Shown piece by piece: positions 55,145 through 63,705 of a DNA stretch of 64,000 bases; the stretch's first letter is position 1; each line of letters starts with the position of its first letter. Below the pieces are notes generated by a model. That model was not told where the DNA came from. It did no database searches and saw only the letters and a list, made by a program, of their open reading frames with translations. The position numbers and the translations under genes were made by a program. Location: the NCBI GenBank assembly GCA_023387085.1, contig JAEWIL010000175.1, forward strand, positions 1 through 64,000, given 5' to 3'. The DNA comes from Pseudomonadota bacterium. GTDB lineage: Bacteria; Pseudomonadota; Alphaproteobacteria; Sphingomonadales; Sphingomonadaceae.

Positions 55145-57559
55145 TCAGAACTTGAAGCTGGCAGTAACTCCATAGCTGCGCGGCTCGTTGTACGAGGTAC
55201 CGACATAGATATTGCTCAAAAGGAGCGTGTATTGCTGCTCCTGGTCGCCGGTCAGGTTCTTGCCCCACAGCGCCAATTCAAAGTTGCGATCGGGACCAAA
55301 AGCGACCGCGACGCGCGCATTCAGAATGCCGAGCGAACCCGAATTCGCGACCGCCGCCACTTGTGCGGCCTGATCGGGCGTGAGGCCCAGACCGCCGATA
55401 CCGGTGGAAGTGAACAGTTCAGGCGGAATGTCGATCTGCGGCATTTTGCCTTGCCACGCATAGACGACGTTCGCATCCAGCCCGACGCTGCCCAGATCCT
55501 TCTTATATGCGGCGCCGACCGAATATTGCTTCTTCACAATACCGATGAAACGGTAATCGCTCTTGTCGACCGGCACGATCACCTGACTTCCGAAAGCGCC
55601 CGATACGCCGGCGCCCTGGTACCGCGTGTATTTGGGATCGGTGAGCGCACCCGAAGCGAAGACGGTGAAGCCGTCGACGATCTCGAACGATGCATCGGCT
55701 TCCACACCCCAGGTTTCGGTATCGGCGTTCTCGATCACAGTCTGGCTTTGCCCGTTCGGCGCCAGGACGGGTGTGCGCTGCGCACCCTTCACCTTGTTGT
55801 GGTATCCCGCGATGTTGAAGCTGCCGCGGCGGTCGAGGAAGGTCGTCTTGATCCCGACTTCCTGCTCATAGACGATCTCGGGTTGCGACGGGATCGAGTC
55901 CGCCAACGTCAGCGTGCGAAGCTGCAGAGCGCCCGAGCGATAGCCCTTGCTGTGCTTGGCATAGACCATCACGTCGTCGGTGATGCTGTAATCCACGCCC
56001 GCCGTGTACGACAGGTTGGTGAAGGTTTCCTGGCTGCGACGCAGGCACGGCACCGGGGTCACCGCCGGACTGCAAAAGGCGAAGACGTTGTCGTTGTTCG
56101 GGACGACGCCCGACTGGGTCGTCAAACGCCGGTCGTCGATCGAATAGCGAACGCCGCCGGTGATGCTGAGCGCGTCGGTCAGCTTGTAGTTGAGCTGAGC
56201 GTAGAGGCCATAGCTGTCGTTATCGAGCGTGCCGCTGAAATTCGACCAGTCGGTTGCACCGACAAATTGCGGTGGTACCAGCGGATTGGTCGCCGCGAGC
56301 GTGGCGCCGAACAGGTTCGAACGCGATTGGTCGAAACCCGTCTCACGGAAATAGGTAAGACCCGCGGCATAATTCAGGCTGTCCTGGAACGCCGTGCCGG
56401 TCAGCTGCAATTCGGTCGAATATTGATTCAGATCCTGCGTGCCGCCGGTGAAGTGCCCGACCACGCTCGAACCGTCGAGGTCGATCAGGTTATTGCTCTG
56501 GATTCCGCGATAGCCGTTGATCCAGCGCACCTGGCCGAAGCTGGTGTCGAGGATGAACTTGGCCATATAGGTCTGCGTCTTGGTGTTGTTGAACGCCCCG
56601 CGCGGATCGGCCCCGACAACGGCCGACGGAGGCGTGACGCTAACCAGATTCGCATTATTGCCGAACTTGGCGCGTTCGCTGGCGGCAATTCCGTCGAGGA
56701 TGGGTTTGGCGGCGCCGAAGGCTGCCGGTGCATTAAAGAAAAGATTCTGACGAACCGGCCCGTCGATCTTGGTGTCATACCATTCGCCCGACAGGATGAT
56801 CTCCAGATTTTCCGCGGGACGCCAGCCGAGTTTCACGCGGCCGTTGATCGTTTCGCGCCCTTCATATTTCTTGCCGCTGTTGATGTCGGTCTTGTAGCCG
56901 TCACGCTTCTGATAATAGAGCGCGCCGCGAAGCGCCACGTCGTCCGACAGCCCCAGGTTGATCACGGCTTGCCCCGTCCGCTCGTCGAAGCGGCCATAGG
57001 TCGCGCTGATGCGGCCCGAATATTCGCCGTACCGCGGATCGCCGGTCTTGATCAGGACGGCGCCCGCCGACGTGTTGCGGCCGAACAACGTGCCCTGCGG
57101 CCCTTTGAGCACCTGAACATTCTCGATATCGACGAGCTCGGTGTTCAGACCATATGCGCGCGCGATATACATTTCGTCGATATAGGTGCCGACCGACGGC
57201 TCGAGCGTCGCGATATTGTCATTCTGCACCTGTCCGCGCATGGCGAGGGTCAGGGCAGTCGGGTTGTTGCCCGAACCGCGAATGTTGAACCCGGGCGTGA
57301 AGGTCGCGATTTCATCGACCTTGGTGATCCCCTGCGCCTCCAGCGTTTCGCCGCTGAACGCCGTGATAGCGATCGGTGTATCCTGAATATTCGCGTCCTG
57401 CTTGGTGACGCCGACAACGACGATCGCGTCGTCGTACTTGACATCCTCGTCCGCCGCCTGAGCAAGGGCGGGTGTCGACAGGAGACTCACGGCCGCGATC
57501 GAAGCGCCAGCCAGCAAACGTGCAGAATCAAACTTTGGTTTGGAAAACAACGCCCACAT
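55145..57559 (-). CDS. TonB-dependent outer-membrane receptor
   Basis: 804 residues, signal peptide ending near ALAQA, plug with DDAIVVVGVTKQDAN and VLKGPQGTLFGRNTSAGAVL, 22-strand barrel and terminal Phe (GVTASFKF). It is the first gene of the uptake operon receptor-receptor-MFS. Motif-1 site e lies 37 bp upstream. The plug is similar to the 52596 receptor, which points to an old tandem duplication. Confidence 0.95.
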   Translation of the reverse strand: MWALFSKPKFDSARLLAGASIAAVSLLSTPALAQAADEDVKYDDAIVVVGVTKQDANIQDTPIAITAFSGETLEAQGITKVDEIATFTPGFNIRGSGNNPTALTLAMRGQVQNDNIATLEPSVGTYIDEMYIARAYGLNTELVDIENVQVLKGPQGTLFGRNTSAGAVLIKTGDPRYGEYSGRISATYGRFDERTGQAVINLGLSDDVALRGALYYQKRDGYKTDINSGKKYEGRETINGRVKLGWRPAENLEIILSGEWYDTKIDGPVRQNLFFNAPAAFGAAKPILDGIAASERAKFGNNANLVSVTPPSAVVGADPRGAFNNTKTQTYMAKFILDTSFGQVRWINGYRGIQSNNLIDLDGSSVVGHFTGGTQDLNQYSTELQLTGTAFQDSLNYAAGLTYFRETGFDQSRSNLFGATLAATNPLVPPQFVGATDWSNFSGTLDNDSYGLYAQLNYKLTDALSITGGVRYSIDDRRLTTQSGVVPNNDNVFAFCSPAVTPVPCLRRSQETFTNLSYTAGVDYSITDDVMVYAKHSKGYRSGALQLRTLTLADSIPSQPEIVYEQEVGIKTTFLDRRGSFNIAGYHNKVKGAQRTPVLAPNGQSQTVIENADTETWGVEADASFEIVDGFTVFASGALTDPKYTRYQGAGVSGAFGSQVIVPVDKSDYRFIGIVKKQYSVGAAYKKDLGSVGLDANVVYAWQGKMPQIDIPPELFTSTGIGGLGLTPDQAAQVAAVANSGSLGILNARVAVAFGPDRNFELALWGKNLTGDQEQQYTLLLSNIYVGTSYNEPRSYGVTASFKF

Positions 57560-57595
57560 CCTCTCTCACTGGGCTCCTTGGCGGCCCATTGTGCG

Positions 57596-57613
57596 AGTTA
57601 TATAACTAAGTCT
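57596..57613. promoter_or_regulatory. Motif-1 site e (AGTTATATAACTAAGTCT)
   Basis: Fifth 18-bp copy, between the DUF2889 stop and the TonB receptor start, containing the perfect AGTTATATAACT palindrome. TATATA on the minus strand forms a -10 box with TTGTAT 17 bases upstream as -35. Confidence 0.65.
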
Positions 57614-57664
57614 AACAAGACATACAAGTGGGGTTTACATCATTTGTGTGTCGGATTCTCCCGG

Positions 57665-58681
57665 TTATCCGCCTTTTGGCAACAGTCGCGCCAGCGTGGG
57701 AACATCTGCGAGCGCCCGCAGGACGTCGTTGAGGTGCGTGCACCCAATCGTACCCACCAGCGTATCGAGGACCGCCTGCCGAAATTCCGCGACATTCTGT
57801 CCGACCATGCGCGCCGCCTTCATCGACGCGCCCGGGCATTCGCGAAACGGCAGGATCAGCGGCAGCGCCTGCAGCGCCAACAGCGTCCCATCGCTCTCGT
57901 CGACTTCGGCATAGACGCGATATTCGTGGATCGCCGTGCGCGATCCTTGCGGATTGGGACCGCTATCCTGAAAGCCGGCGTCGACCTTCAACACGCCTTC
58001 CGCGCGCCATATGTCAATTCGGCGCGCACGGCGCGCGAGCGGCCGACCCTGTTGCTCGGGCATGATATGCCACCCGGCGGGGTCGTCGGGGTTGACGAGC
58101 GGGCCGACCTCGGTCGCCGACTGATCGCTATGATCGACGTCGCCGTCACCCGTCAGCGAACTGCCACCTTCGGTGAATCCGGTGCAGATATTGACCATGC
58201 GACCCTTGTTGCCCGCGCCCGATTTCTCCCGATTGGCCGCCATGCGCGCGTGCCAGTCGGGAGTCCAGCGCGACCATATCCACCCCGCAACCAGGCTCGC
58301 TCCCGCGAAATCGTCGAGAACCTGGAACAGCGGCGTGCCCCGCATATCCCCCAGCACCTGGGCCAGCGCGGTGCGGCTGGCGCCGCCCGCCCTAACCCCG
58401 ACCAATTCGCCGACGCGCGCGTGATCCTCAGAGATGTCGATCTCCAATATCTCGCGCTGCGGCGACGCCTTGATCGTGTAGTCCCCGCTCGCCAACTCGA
58501 CCGCGCCGCCTTCGAACGGTGTCAGCAGGTCGCGCGCCCGCCCTGTCATGGTCCACGGTTCGCCAAAGCCGTCGGGCCAGTCGGAATCGATCGACGTAGT
58601 CCGCCGGATCGACCCCGGCCGACGAAGCGGGGCGGGGCCGGCCGATTGGCGCGCAAAGGGAAATTGCTGTGGTGCGGTCAA
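57665..58681 (-). CDS. DUF2889 domain protein
   Basis: 338 residues with a Pro/Arg-rich start. The region TTSIDSDWPDGF..WTMTGRARDLLTP and the ending GTIGCTHLNDVLRALADV, preceded by ILPFRECPGA, fit DUF2889, a family of unknown function common in actinobacterial and sphingomonad degradation clusters. Cytoplasmic. It is the last gene of a minus operon that begins beyond the right edge of the window; gap to the preceding SDR is 18 bp. Confidence 0.7.
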   Translation of the reverse strand: MTAPQQFPFARQSAGPAPLRRPGSIRRTTSIDSDWPDGFGEPWTMTGRARDLLTPFEGGAVELASGDYTIKASPQREILEIDISEDHARVGELVGVRAGGASRTALAQVLGDMRGTPLFQVLDDFAGASLVAGWIWSRWTPDWHARMAANREKSGAGNKGRMVNICTGFTEGGSSLTGDGDVDHSDQSATEVGPLVNPDDPAGWHIMPEQQGRPLARRARRIDIWRAEGVLKVDAGFQDSGPNPQGSRTAIHEYRVYAEVDESDGTLLALQALPLILPFRECPGASMKAARMVGQNVAEFRQAVLDTLVGTIGCTHLNDVLRALADVPTLARLLPKGG

Positions 58682-58699
58682 GTCTCTGTCCTGTCCGTG

Positions 58700-59494
58700 C
58701 TATTTGGGGGGCATGCGGATCGCGCCGTCAAGGCGCAGATTCTGCCCGTTGAAATAGTTGTTACGCGCCAGTTCAAGGACGAGCGAGCCGAACTCCTCTG
58801 GTTTACCAAGGCGCTTCGGGAACGGCACCGACGCCGCGAGCCCTTCAAAGATAGCCGGCGCCTTGTCCTTCACCGCCAGCATGGGCGGGGTGGCGAATAT
58901 GCCCGGCATGATCGAATTGACCCGGATGCCCAGGTCCATCAGGTCGCGCGCCATCGGCAGCACCAGCCCGTTCACGCCGGCCTTGAGCGATCCATAGCCG
59001 ACCTGCCCGATCTGCGCGTCCTGCGCCGCCGCCGAAGCGGTGAGCACGATCGACCCGCGCTCGCCGTCCTCGTTCAGAGGTTCGGCATTCGCCATGCCGA
59101 GAGCCGAGAGTGACGCGACGCGATAGCTCGCGATCAGGATGCCCTCGGCCGAGAAGGCATAATCCTCGGTCGGATAGCGGACATAGCCCCCGCTCGCCTT
59201 GTCGAAGCGGACGGTCTTGCTGTTCTTCGAGATCTGAGCGCAGTGGACGAGGACGCGTTCCTGGCCATGCGCCGCGCGGGCGGCGTCAAAGCCTGCGACG
59301 ACGCTCTCCTCACTGGTGATGTCGACCTTGCAGAAAACGCCGCCGATCGCCTCGGCGACGGCCTTTCCGCCCGCTTCGTTGACGTCGAAGATCGCAACCT
59401 TCAAGCCCTCGCTCGCCAGCGCTTCGGCGCTCGCCCGGCCGAGGCCGGATGCGCCCCCCGTCACCACCGCCGCAATGTCGCTTCCCAATTTCAT
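58700..59494 (-). CDS. SDR, HSD17B10-like
   Basis: 264 residues from the ATG at 59494 (AAGGA upstream). Cofactor loop VVTGGASGLGRAS, NAD-type Asp in AIFDVNEAG, catalytic YGSLK. Resembles 3-hydroxyacyl-CoA dehydrogenase type 2. VLVHCAQ replaces the usual NNAG motif. Part of the six-gene-plus minus operon, preceded by another SDR. Confidence 0.88.
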   Translation of the reverse strand: MKLGSDIAAVVTGGASGLGRASAEALASEGLKVAIFDVNEAGGKAVAEAIGGVFCKVDITSEESVVAGFDAARAAHGQERVLVHCAQISKNSKTVRFDKASGGYVRYPTEDYAFSAEGILIASYRVASLSALGMANAEPLNEDGERGSIVLTASAAAQDAQIGQVGYGSLKAGVNGLVLPMARDLMDLGIRVNSIMPGIFATPPMLAVKDKAPAIFEGLAASVPFPKRLGKPEEFGSLVLELARNNYFNGQNLRLDGAIRMPPK

Positions 59495-59519
59495 ATCCAG
59501 ATCCTTTGTTTGACTGCCA

Positions 59520-60314
59520 TTATTGTAAAACCTCGAGGTTGCCGCCATCGACCACCAGCACCTGTCCGGTGATGAAGCCGGCGCGCACCGAACAAAGAAA
59601 AGCCGCTGCCGCTGCCATGTCTTCGGGCGTCCCCATGCGGCGGACGGGCCACTGGCTCACGCGTTCGGCGACATGCTCGTCATAGGTCTGGCCCTGCGCT
59701 TCGGCGATTTTGGTGAACACCTCCTTGAACTGCGGCGTCGCGATCGCGCCGGTGCCCAGCGTGTTCACCGTGATCCCCATCGGGCCGAGTTCGGCCGAAA
59801 GCGTCTTGGACAAGGCCAGCGCGCCGACGCGATACGTGTTCTGCGCCGCCCGCGCGAGTTTGCGGTGCGGAGCCTTCACCGAATTGGTGCCGATCGTCAA
59901 AATGCGGCCCCAGCCCTGTTCGCGCATGTGCGGGACGACCGCCTGCACCGCCCAGCGAAACGCCATGACATTGTTGTTGTTCGCCGCCGCAAAGGTTTCG
60001 TCGTCGACCTCAAGGAAGCTGCCCTTCGGCCCGGAATCGACGTTAAAGACCAGGATGTCGGGCGGGGCGAAGGCGTCGGCCGCGGCCTGCACGGCCTTGG
60101 CGATGCCCTCTTTCGTCGTGCAGTCGGCCGAGACGCCAACCGCTTCGCCGCCTGCGGCGGTGACTTCCGCCACGGCCGCGTCGATGGTCGTCTGGGTCCG
60201 CGCGGCGATGACCGTGCGGCATCCCTCGCGCGCGAACTCCTGGGCGCATCCGAGGCCGATTCCCTTCGATCCGCCAAACACCAGCGCGACTTTGCCTGCG
60301 ATACCAAGGTCCAT
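59520..60314 (-). CDS. SDR with non-canonical active site
   Basis: 264 residues. Cofactor loop LVFGGSKGIGLGCA and FNVDSG in the NNAG position. The usual YxxxK is not present: the aligned region reads ARAAQNTYRVGALALS, with Tyr displaced and no Lys. Such proteins are annotated as FabG-like but may have altered chemistry or a structural role. Its ATG overlaps the next stop by 4 bp, so it is coupled to the 60314 SDR. Confidence 0.8.
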   Translation of the reverse strand: MDLGIAGKVALVFGGSKGIGLGCAQEFAREGCRTVIAARTQTTIDAAVAEVTAAGGEAVGVSADCTTKEGIAKAVQAAADAFAPPDILVFNVDSGPKGSFLEVDDETFAAANNNNVMAFRWAVQAVVPHMREQGWGRILTIGTNSVKAPHRKLARAAQNTYRVGALALSKTLSAELGPMGITVNTLGTGAIATPQFKEVFTKIAEAQGQTYDEHVAERVSQWPVRRMGTPEDMAAAAAFLCSVRAGFITGQVLVVDGGNLEVLQ

Positions 60315-61135
60315 CAGGGCGCCTTTCCGTGCTGGAGCTTCAGCCGTTCCTGCAGAATGTCATTCCGCCCTGGCGAAGCGGCGACCGTCGAGCCGCCGTC
60401 CATCTTGATCGTCGTGCCGGTGATATAATCCGACCGGGCCGATGCCAGGAACAGACAGGCATGCGCGATGTCCGCGGGCGTTCCCGCGCGGCCGACGGGG
60501 ACCGTCGCGCCATAAGCGGCAAGTCCCTCCTCGCCGAGCACGGCCTTGGCGCGATCGCTAGCGACCAGACCGGGATTGATCGCATTGACGGTGATCCGTT
60601 CGCGCACCACGTCGCCGGCCGCCGCGCGGATAAAGGCGTCGAGCGCCGCTTTCGCCATGCCATAGGCGGTCATGTTGGGGACCACGTTGAAGGTGCCGTT
60701 GACCGATCCGATCGCGATGAATCGCCCGCCGTCGCGCGCCTCGGCGAGACGCGGCCGCGCCGCATCGAGCAGCCACCAGGCCGCCTTGGCGATGCTGGCG
60801 AAGCCCGCCTCCAGCCGTTCGTCGTCGACCTGGCCAAGCCCCCCGTGGGGGATGTCGGCGGCGGCGTGGACGATGATATCGACACCGCCGAAGGCCTGCA
60901 CCGCGGCGTCGACCAGCGCGCGGCAATCGGCATGTCTGGCGATATCGGCGGCGAAACATTGGGCGACCCCGCCTGCCTTCTCGATCCCCGCCTTCACATC
61001 CTCGGCATGGGAAATAGTCCGCGCACCGAGCATGACCTCGGCGCCCGCCGCCGCAAAGGCTTCGGCGATGCCGCGCCCGACCCCCTTGCCGGCGCCGGTG
61101 ACGATCACCGATTTTCCGGCGAAGCTCTCGCTCAT
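60314..61135 (-). CDS. Short-chain dehydrogenase/reductase
   Basis: 273 residues from the ATG at 61135. Cofactor loop VTGAGKGVGRGI, HAAADIP in the NNAG position, catalytic YGMAK, and GRAGTPADIAHACLFLAS in the C-terminal part. Overlaps the DapB-like gene by 4 bp. Substrate unknown; probably a 3-hydroxyacyl intermediate. Confidence 0.88.
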   Translation of the reverse strand: MSESFAGKSVIVTGAGKGVGRGIAEAFAAAGAEVMLGARTISHAEDVKAGIEKAGGVAQCFAADIARHADCRALVDAAVQAFGGVDIIVHAAADIPHGGLGQVDDERLEAGFASIAKAAWWLLDAARPRLAEARDGGRFIAIGSVNGTFNVVPNMTAYGMAKAALDAFIRAAAGDVVRERITVNAINPGLVASDRAKAVLGEEGLAAYGATVPVGRAGTPADIAHACLFLASARSDYITGTTIKMDGGSTVAASPGRNDILQERLKLQHGKAP

Positions 61136-62205
61136 GCACTCTCTCCTTTGGTGGCCGCCGGGCCGAACTGGCGCGGCGGGAACAGCGGAATGTCCATCTG
61201 GGTCAGCACGCCGGGCGGCGCGGCCTTGACGAAGGGGATCGCATTGACCGCGATCGTCGGCGTCGCCGAAGTGCCGCGCGGGCGGTGGAGTTCCTCGCTG
61301 ACCTCGGGCGCGCCCTCGACGAAAATCTTGTGCGTGACCCCCGCCCCCTTGGCCAGCGCGGGACGTTCCCATTCGGGGGCGGCGGCGTGGTGGAGCCGCA
61401 ATATCTTTTCATAGCGGATCATCGGCCGGCCAAGGCAGTGCGCCGTGACCCGCCAGCGCGTCGCGGCGGTGCGCCCCGCCTCAACAATGCCAAAGGCGGC
61501 GGTGTCGATCGGATAATCGACCGCGATCGAGTCCCACTGCTGTTCGATGCGGTCGACCTCGAGGCCCAGAAAGTCGGCGATGCCGCGCAGCGTCGCGATA
61601 TGCCACGAGGCGCCGACCTGGCTGGTGAACATCGGCGGCTGGATCGCGGGATCGCCGTTGAAGCCGTACATCAACAGCGAGTCGGTGCCGCCATAGCCCT
61701 GCACGTCGGACATCTCGACAATGCGCGCACTATCGAGCCGCGCGATGGTGGAAAGGATCGCGAACAGCTGTTGCCCGAAAGCGAAGCCCGGTTCCTCGCC
61801 GGTGAGCAGGAAGCTTGATCCACCGCGTTCGCACGCCGCGACGATGGGACCGACATGGCGCGGATCGCCATGCGCGGGATATTGCAGGTCGAAATGCGAT
61901 ATGCTGACCACGTCGGTTCCGGCTTCGAGAAAGGGCAGGATTTCGGCAGTCGCTTCGTCCTCGCGGCCAACGGTGCTGGCGAAATAGACGAGGCAATCGG
62001 CGCCAAGCGCAAGCAGTTCGGCGCTGTCCGAGGTCGCGATGACCCCGGTAGAGCCGGTCCCCGCGATCTCGCCCGCGTCGCGACCACGCTTTTCCTCGCC
62101 CGAGACGTGGAGGCCGACGAGCTCGAGCGCGGGATCTCCGATGATCTGAAGCAATCCCTGCTTGCCGAGATAGCCCATGCCCCAGGCGATGACGCGGATC
62201 GGCAT
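61132..62205 (-). CDS. Dihydrodipicolinate reductase-like protein
   Basis: 357 residues with an N-terminal Rossmann fold (VIAWGMGYLGKQGL) and a C-terminal sheet domain of the DapB/amine dehydrogenase superfamily. It is not the lysine enzyme: the DapB catalytic His-rich motif is absent and the length differs. Similar genes occur in mycobacterial and sphingomonad acyl-CoA clusters; reaction unknown. Starts 4 bp after the ligase stop. Confidence 0.78.
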   Translation of the reverse strand: MPIRVIAWGMGYLGKQGLLQIIGDPALELVGLHVSGEEKRGRDAGEIAGTGSTGVIATSDSAELLALGADCLVYFASTVGREDEATAEILPFLEAGTDVVSISHFDLQYPAHGDPRHVGPIVAACERGGSSFLLTGEEPGFAFGQQLFAILSTIARLDSARIVEMSDVQGYGGTDSLLMYGFNGDPAIQPPMFTSQVGASWHIATLRGIADFLGLEVDRIEQQWDSIAVDYPIDTAAFGIVEAGRTAATRWRVTAHCLGRPMIRYEKILRLHHAAAPEWERPALAKGAGVTHKIFVEGAPEVSEELHRPRGTSATPTIAVNAIPFVKAAPPGVLTQMDIPLFPPRQFGPAATKGESA

Positions 62206-62208
62206 GGC

Positions 62209-63705
62209 CTATCCTTCCGCAAATAGAGCGCGCAGCCCGGGCGCGGAGGGCTTCATCGACGGAGTGCGCGGAAAATCGGGGACGAAACGGATATGGACCG
62301 GAACCTGATAGGCGATCAGCCGGTCCTTGAGCCACGCCTTCAGATCGTCGGCTGTAGGCGCCGGTGCGCCGTCCTTCAGGATGATCGCGGCCGCCGGGAC
62401 AGCGCCCAGGCGCGCGTCGGGGACGCCGACGACGGCGGATTCGCGGATCGCCGGGTGGCCGTTGAGCGCGGTGACGACATCGTCGGGATGGATCTTGAAC
62501 CCGCCGCGGATGATCGCATTGTCGGCGCGGCCCCGGATGTAGAGGAAGCGGTCGGCGTCGAGCACCGCGCGGTCGGTGGTCCGCAGCCATGCGAGCGCGT
62601 TGCCGAGTTGCTTGCCCTTGATCTCAAGCAGGCCTTCGACGCCGGGAGCCATGATCGCGCCCGTGTCGGGATCGACGATGCGCGCCTCGATATCGCCATG
62701 GACCCGGCCGACCGCACCGCGCTTTTCGGGCCAGAGTTTGCGGAAATCGTCGATCGTCCAACCCGCGATCGCGCCCGCGAACTCGGTTGCGCCATAATTG
62801 GCGCAGATCGGTATGCCATATTTGTCGAGAAACGCGTCGACGAGGTCGGGCGACAAGGGCGCGGTGCCGGAGATCAGCGCACGAAGGCTTGAAAGGTCGG
62901 CGGGATCGACGTCGGCGTCGAGCAGCATTCGCACCGCAGAGGGAACGGCCGGCGCGACTGCGGGGCGATTGCGCCTGACCGCCGCGACCCAGGCGTCGAC
63001 CGAGAATTTCTCGAGCAAGGCGATTTTCCGCCCTGCCGCCAGCGCGCCGATGCAGCCATAAATGCCGCCGATGTGCGTCAGCGGATTAACGATCATCGTG
63101 CAGCCCGAGTTGAGCTTCGGCGGATCGTCGAAACTGCGGCCGCGTTCATATTTGGTGAAGCCGCGAAAGCTCGCGTCGAACGATTCCCGGCTGAGCGGCA
63201 CGCGCTTGGGCGTCCCGGTCGTTCCGCTCGTCAGCATTTCGATCGCGGTCCCCGGCGACGTTTTGATGACGGTGCGAACCTGCCCCTCCACAACCCGAAC
63301 CCCTTCGAGCCGGGCGCCGATTTCGATCACCGCAGAGCCTGCGCGTGCGAGTGCATCGGCGACGCCGGGACGCGCGAGATCGCTCGCATCGGCAATCACC
63401 ACCGGCAGGCCAAGGCCTTCGATGTCGGCGAACAGCCGGTTGTCGGGCAGGATCGGATTGAGCGTCACGAGGCAGCGGTCGGTCGAAAGCACCGCCACGA
63501 TCGCCGCGATGTGCCCCGGGCGATTGCGCAGCATGACGCCGATTCGCGCATCCTCCGGCGCTCCGATCGTCGCGAGCGCGGCCTCGATCGACCTTACGCT
63601 CTGCGCGATCTCGCCCCAGCTATAGTCAACGCCTTCGAAATCGATCTCGACGCGATCGGGATCGAGCGCCATGATCGCGCGCAGTTTTTCGGTCATCAGC
63701 GCCAT
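62209..63705 (-). CDS. Acyl-CoA ligase (class I adenylate-forming)
   Basis: 498 residues. EMLTSGTTGTPKRVPLSR (A3), NYGATEFAGAIAG (A5), and GRADNAIIRGGFKIHPDDV (A8). The expected A10 lysine region reads FPRTPSMKPSAPGLRAL, so the catalytic Lys is in the SMKP segment. Start overlaps the preceding SDR stop by 4 bp. Third ligase of the region, low similarity to the other two. Confidence 0.88.
   Translation of the reverse strand: MALMTEKLRAIMALDPDRVEIDFEGVDYSWGEIAQSVRSIEAALATIGAPEDARIGVMLRNRPGHIAAIVAVLSTDRCLVTLNPILPDNRLFADIEGLGLPVVIADASDLARPGVADALARAGSAVIEIGARLEGVRVVEGQVRTVIKTSPGTAIEMLTSGTTGTPKRVPLSRESFDASFRGFTKYERGRSFDDPPKLNSGCTMIVNPLTHIGGIYGCIGALAAGRKIALLEKFSVDAWVAAVRRNRPAVAPAVPSAVRMLLDADVDPADLSSLRALISGTAPLSPDLVDAFLDKYGIPICANYGATEFAGAIAGWTIDDFRKLWPEKRGAVGRVHGDIEARIVDPDTGAIMAPGVEGLLEIKGKQLGNALAWLRTTDRAVLDADRFLYIRGRADNAIIRGGFKIHPDDVVTALNGHPAIRESAVVGVPDARLGAVPAAAIILKDGAPAPTADDLKAWLKDRLIAYQVPVHIRFVPDFPRTPSMKPSAPGLRALFAEG

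Noticed and set aside
55037..59113. A 1358-codon open frame on the plus strand
   Set aside because: It lies entirely antisense to the two TonB receptor genes and the DUF2889 and SDR genes, has no domain of its own and a low-complexity Arg-rich composition; a GC-bias artefact.
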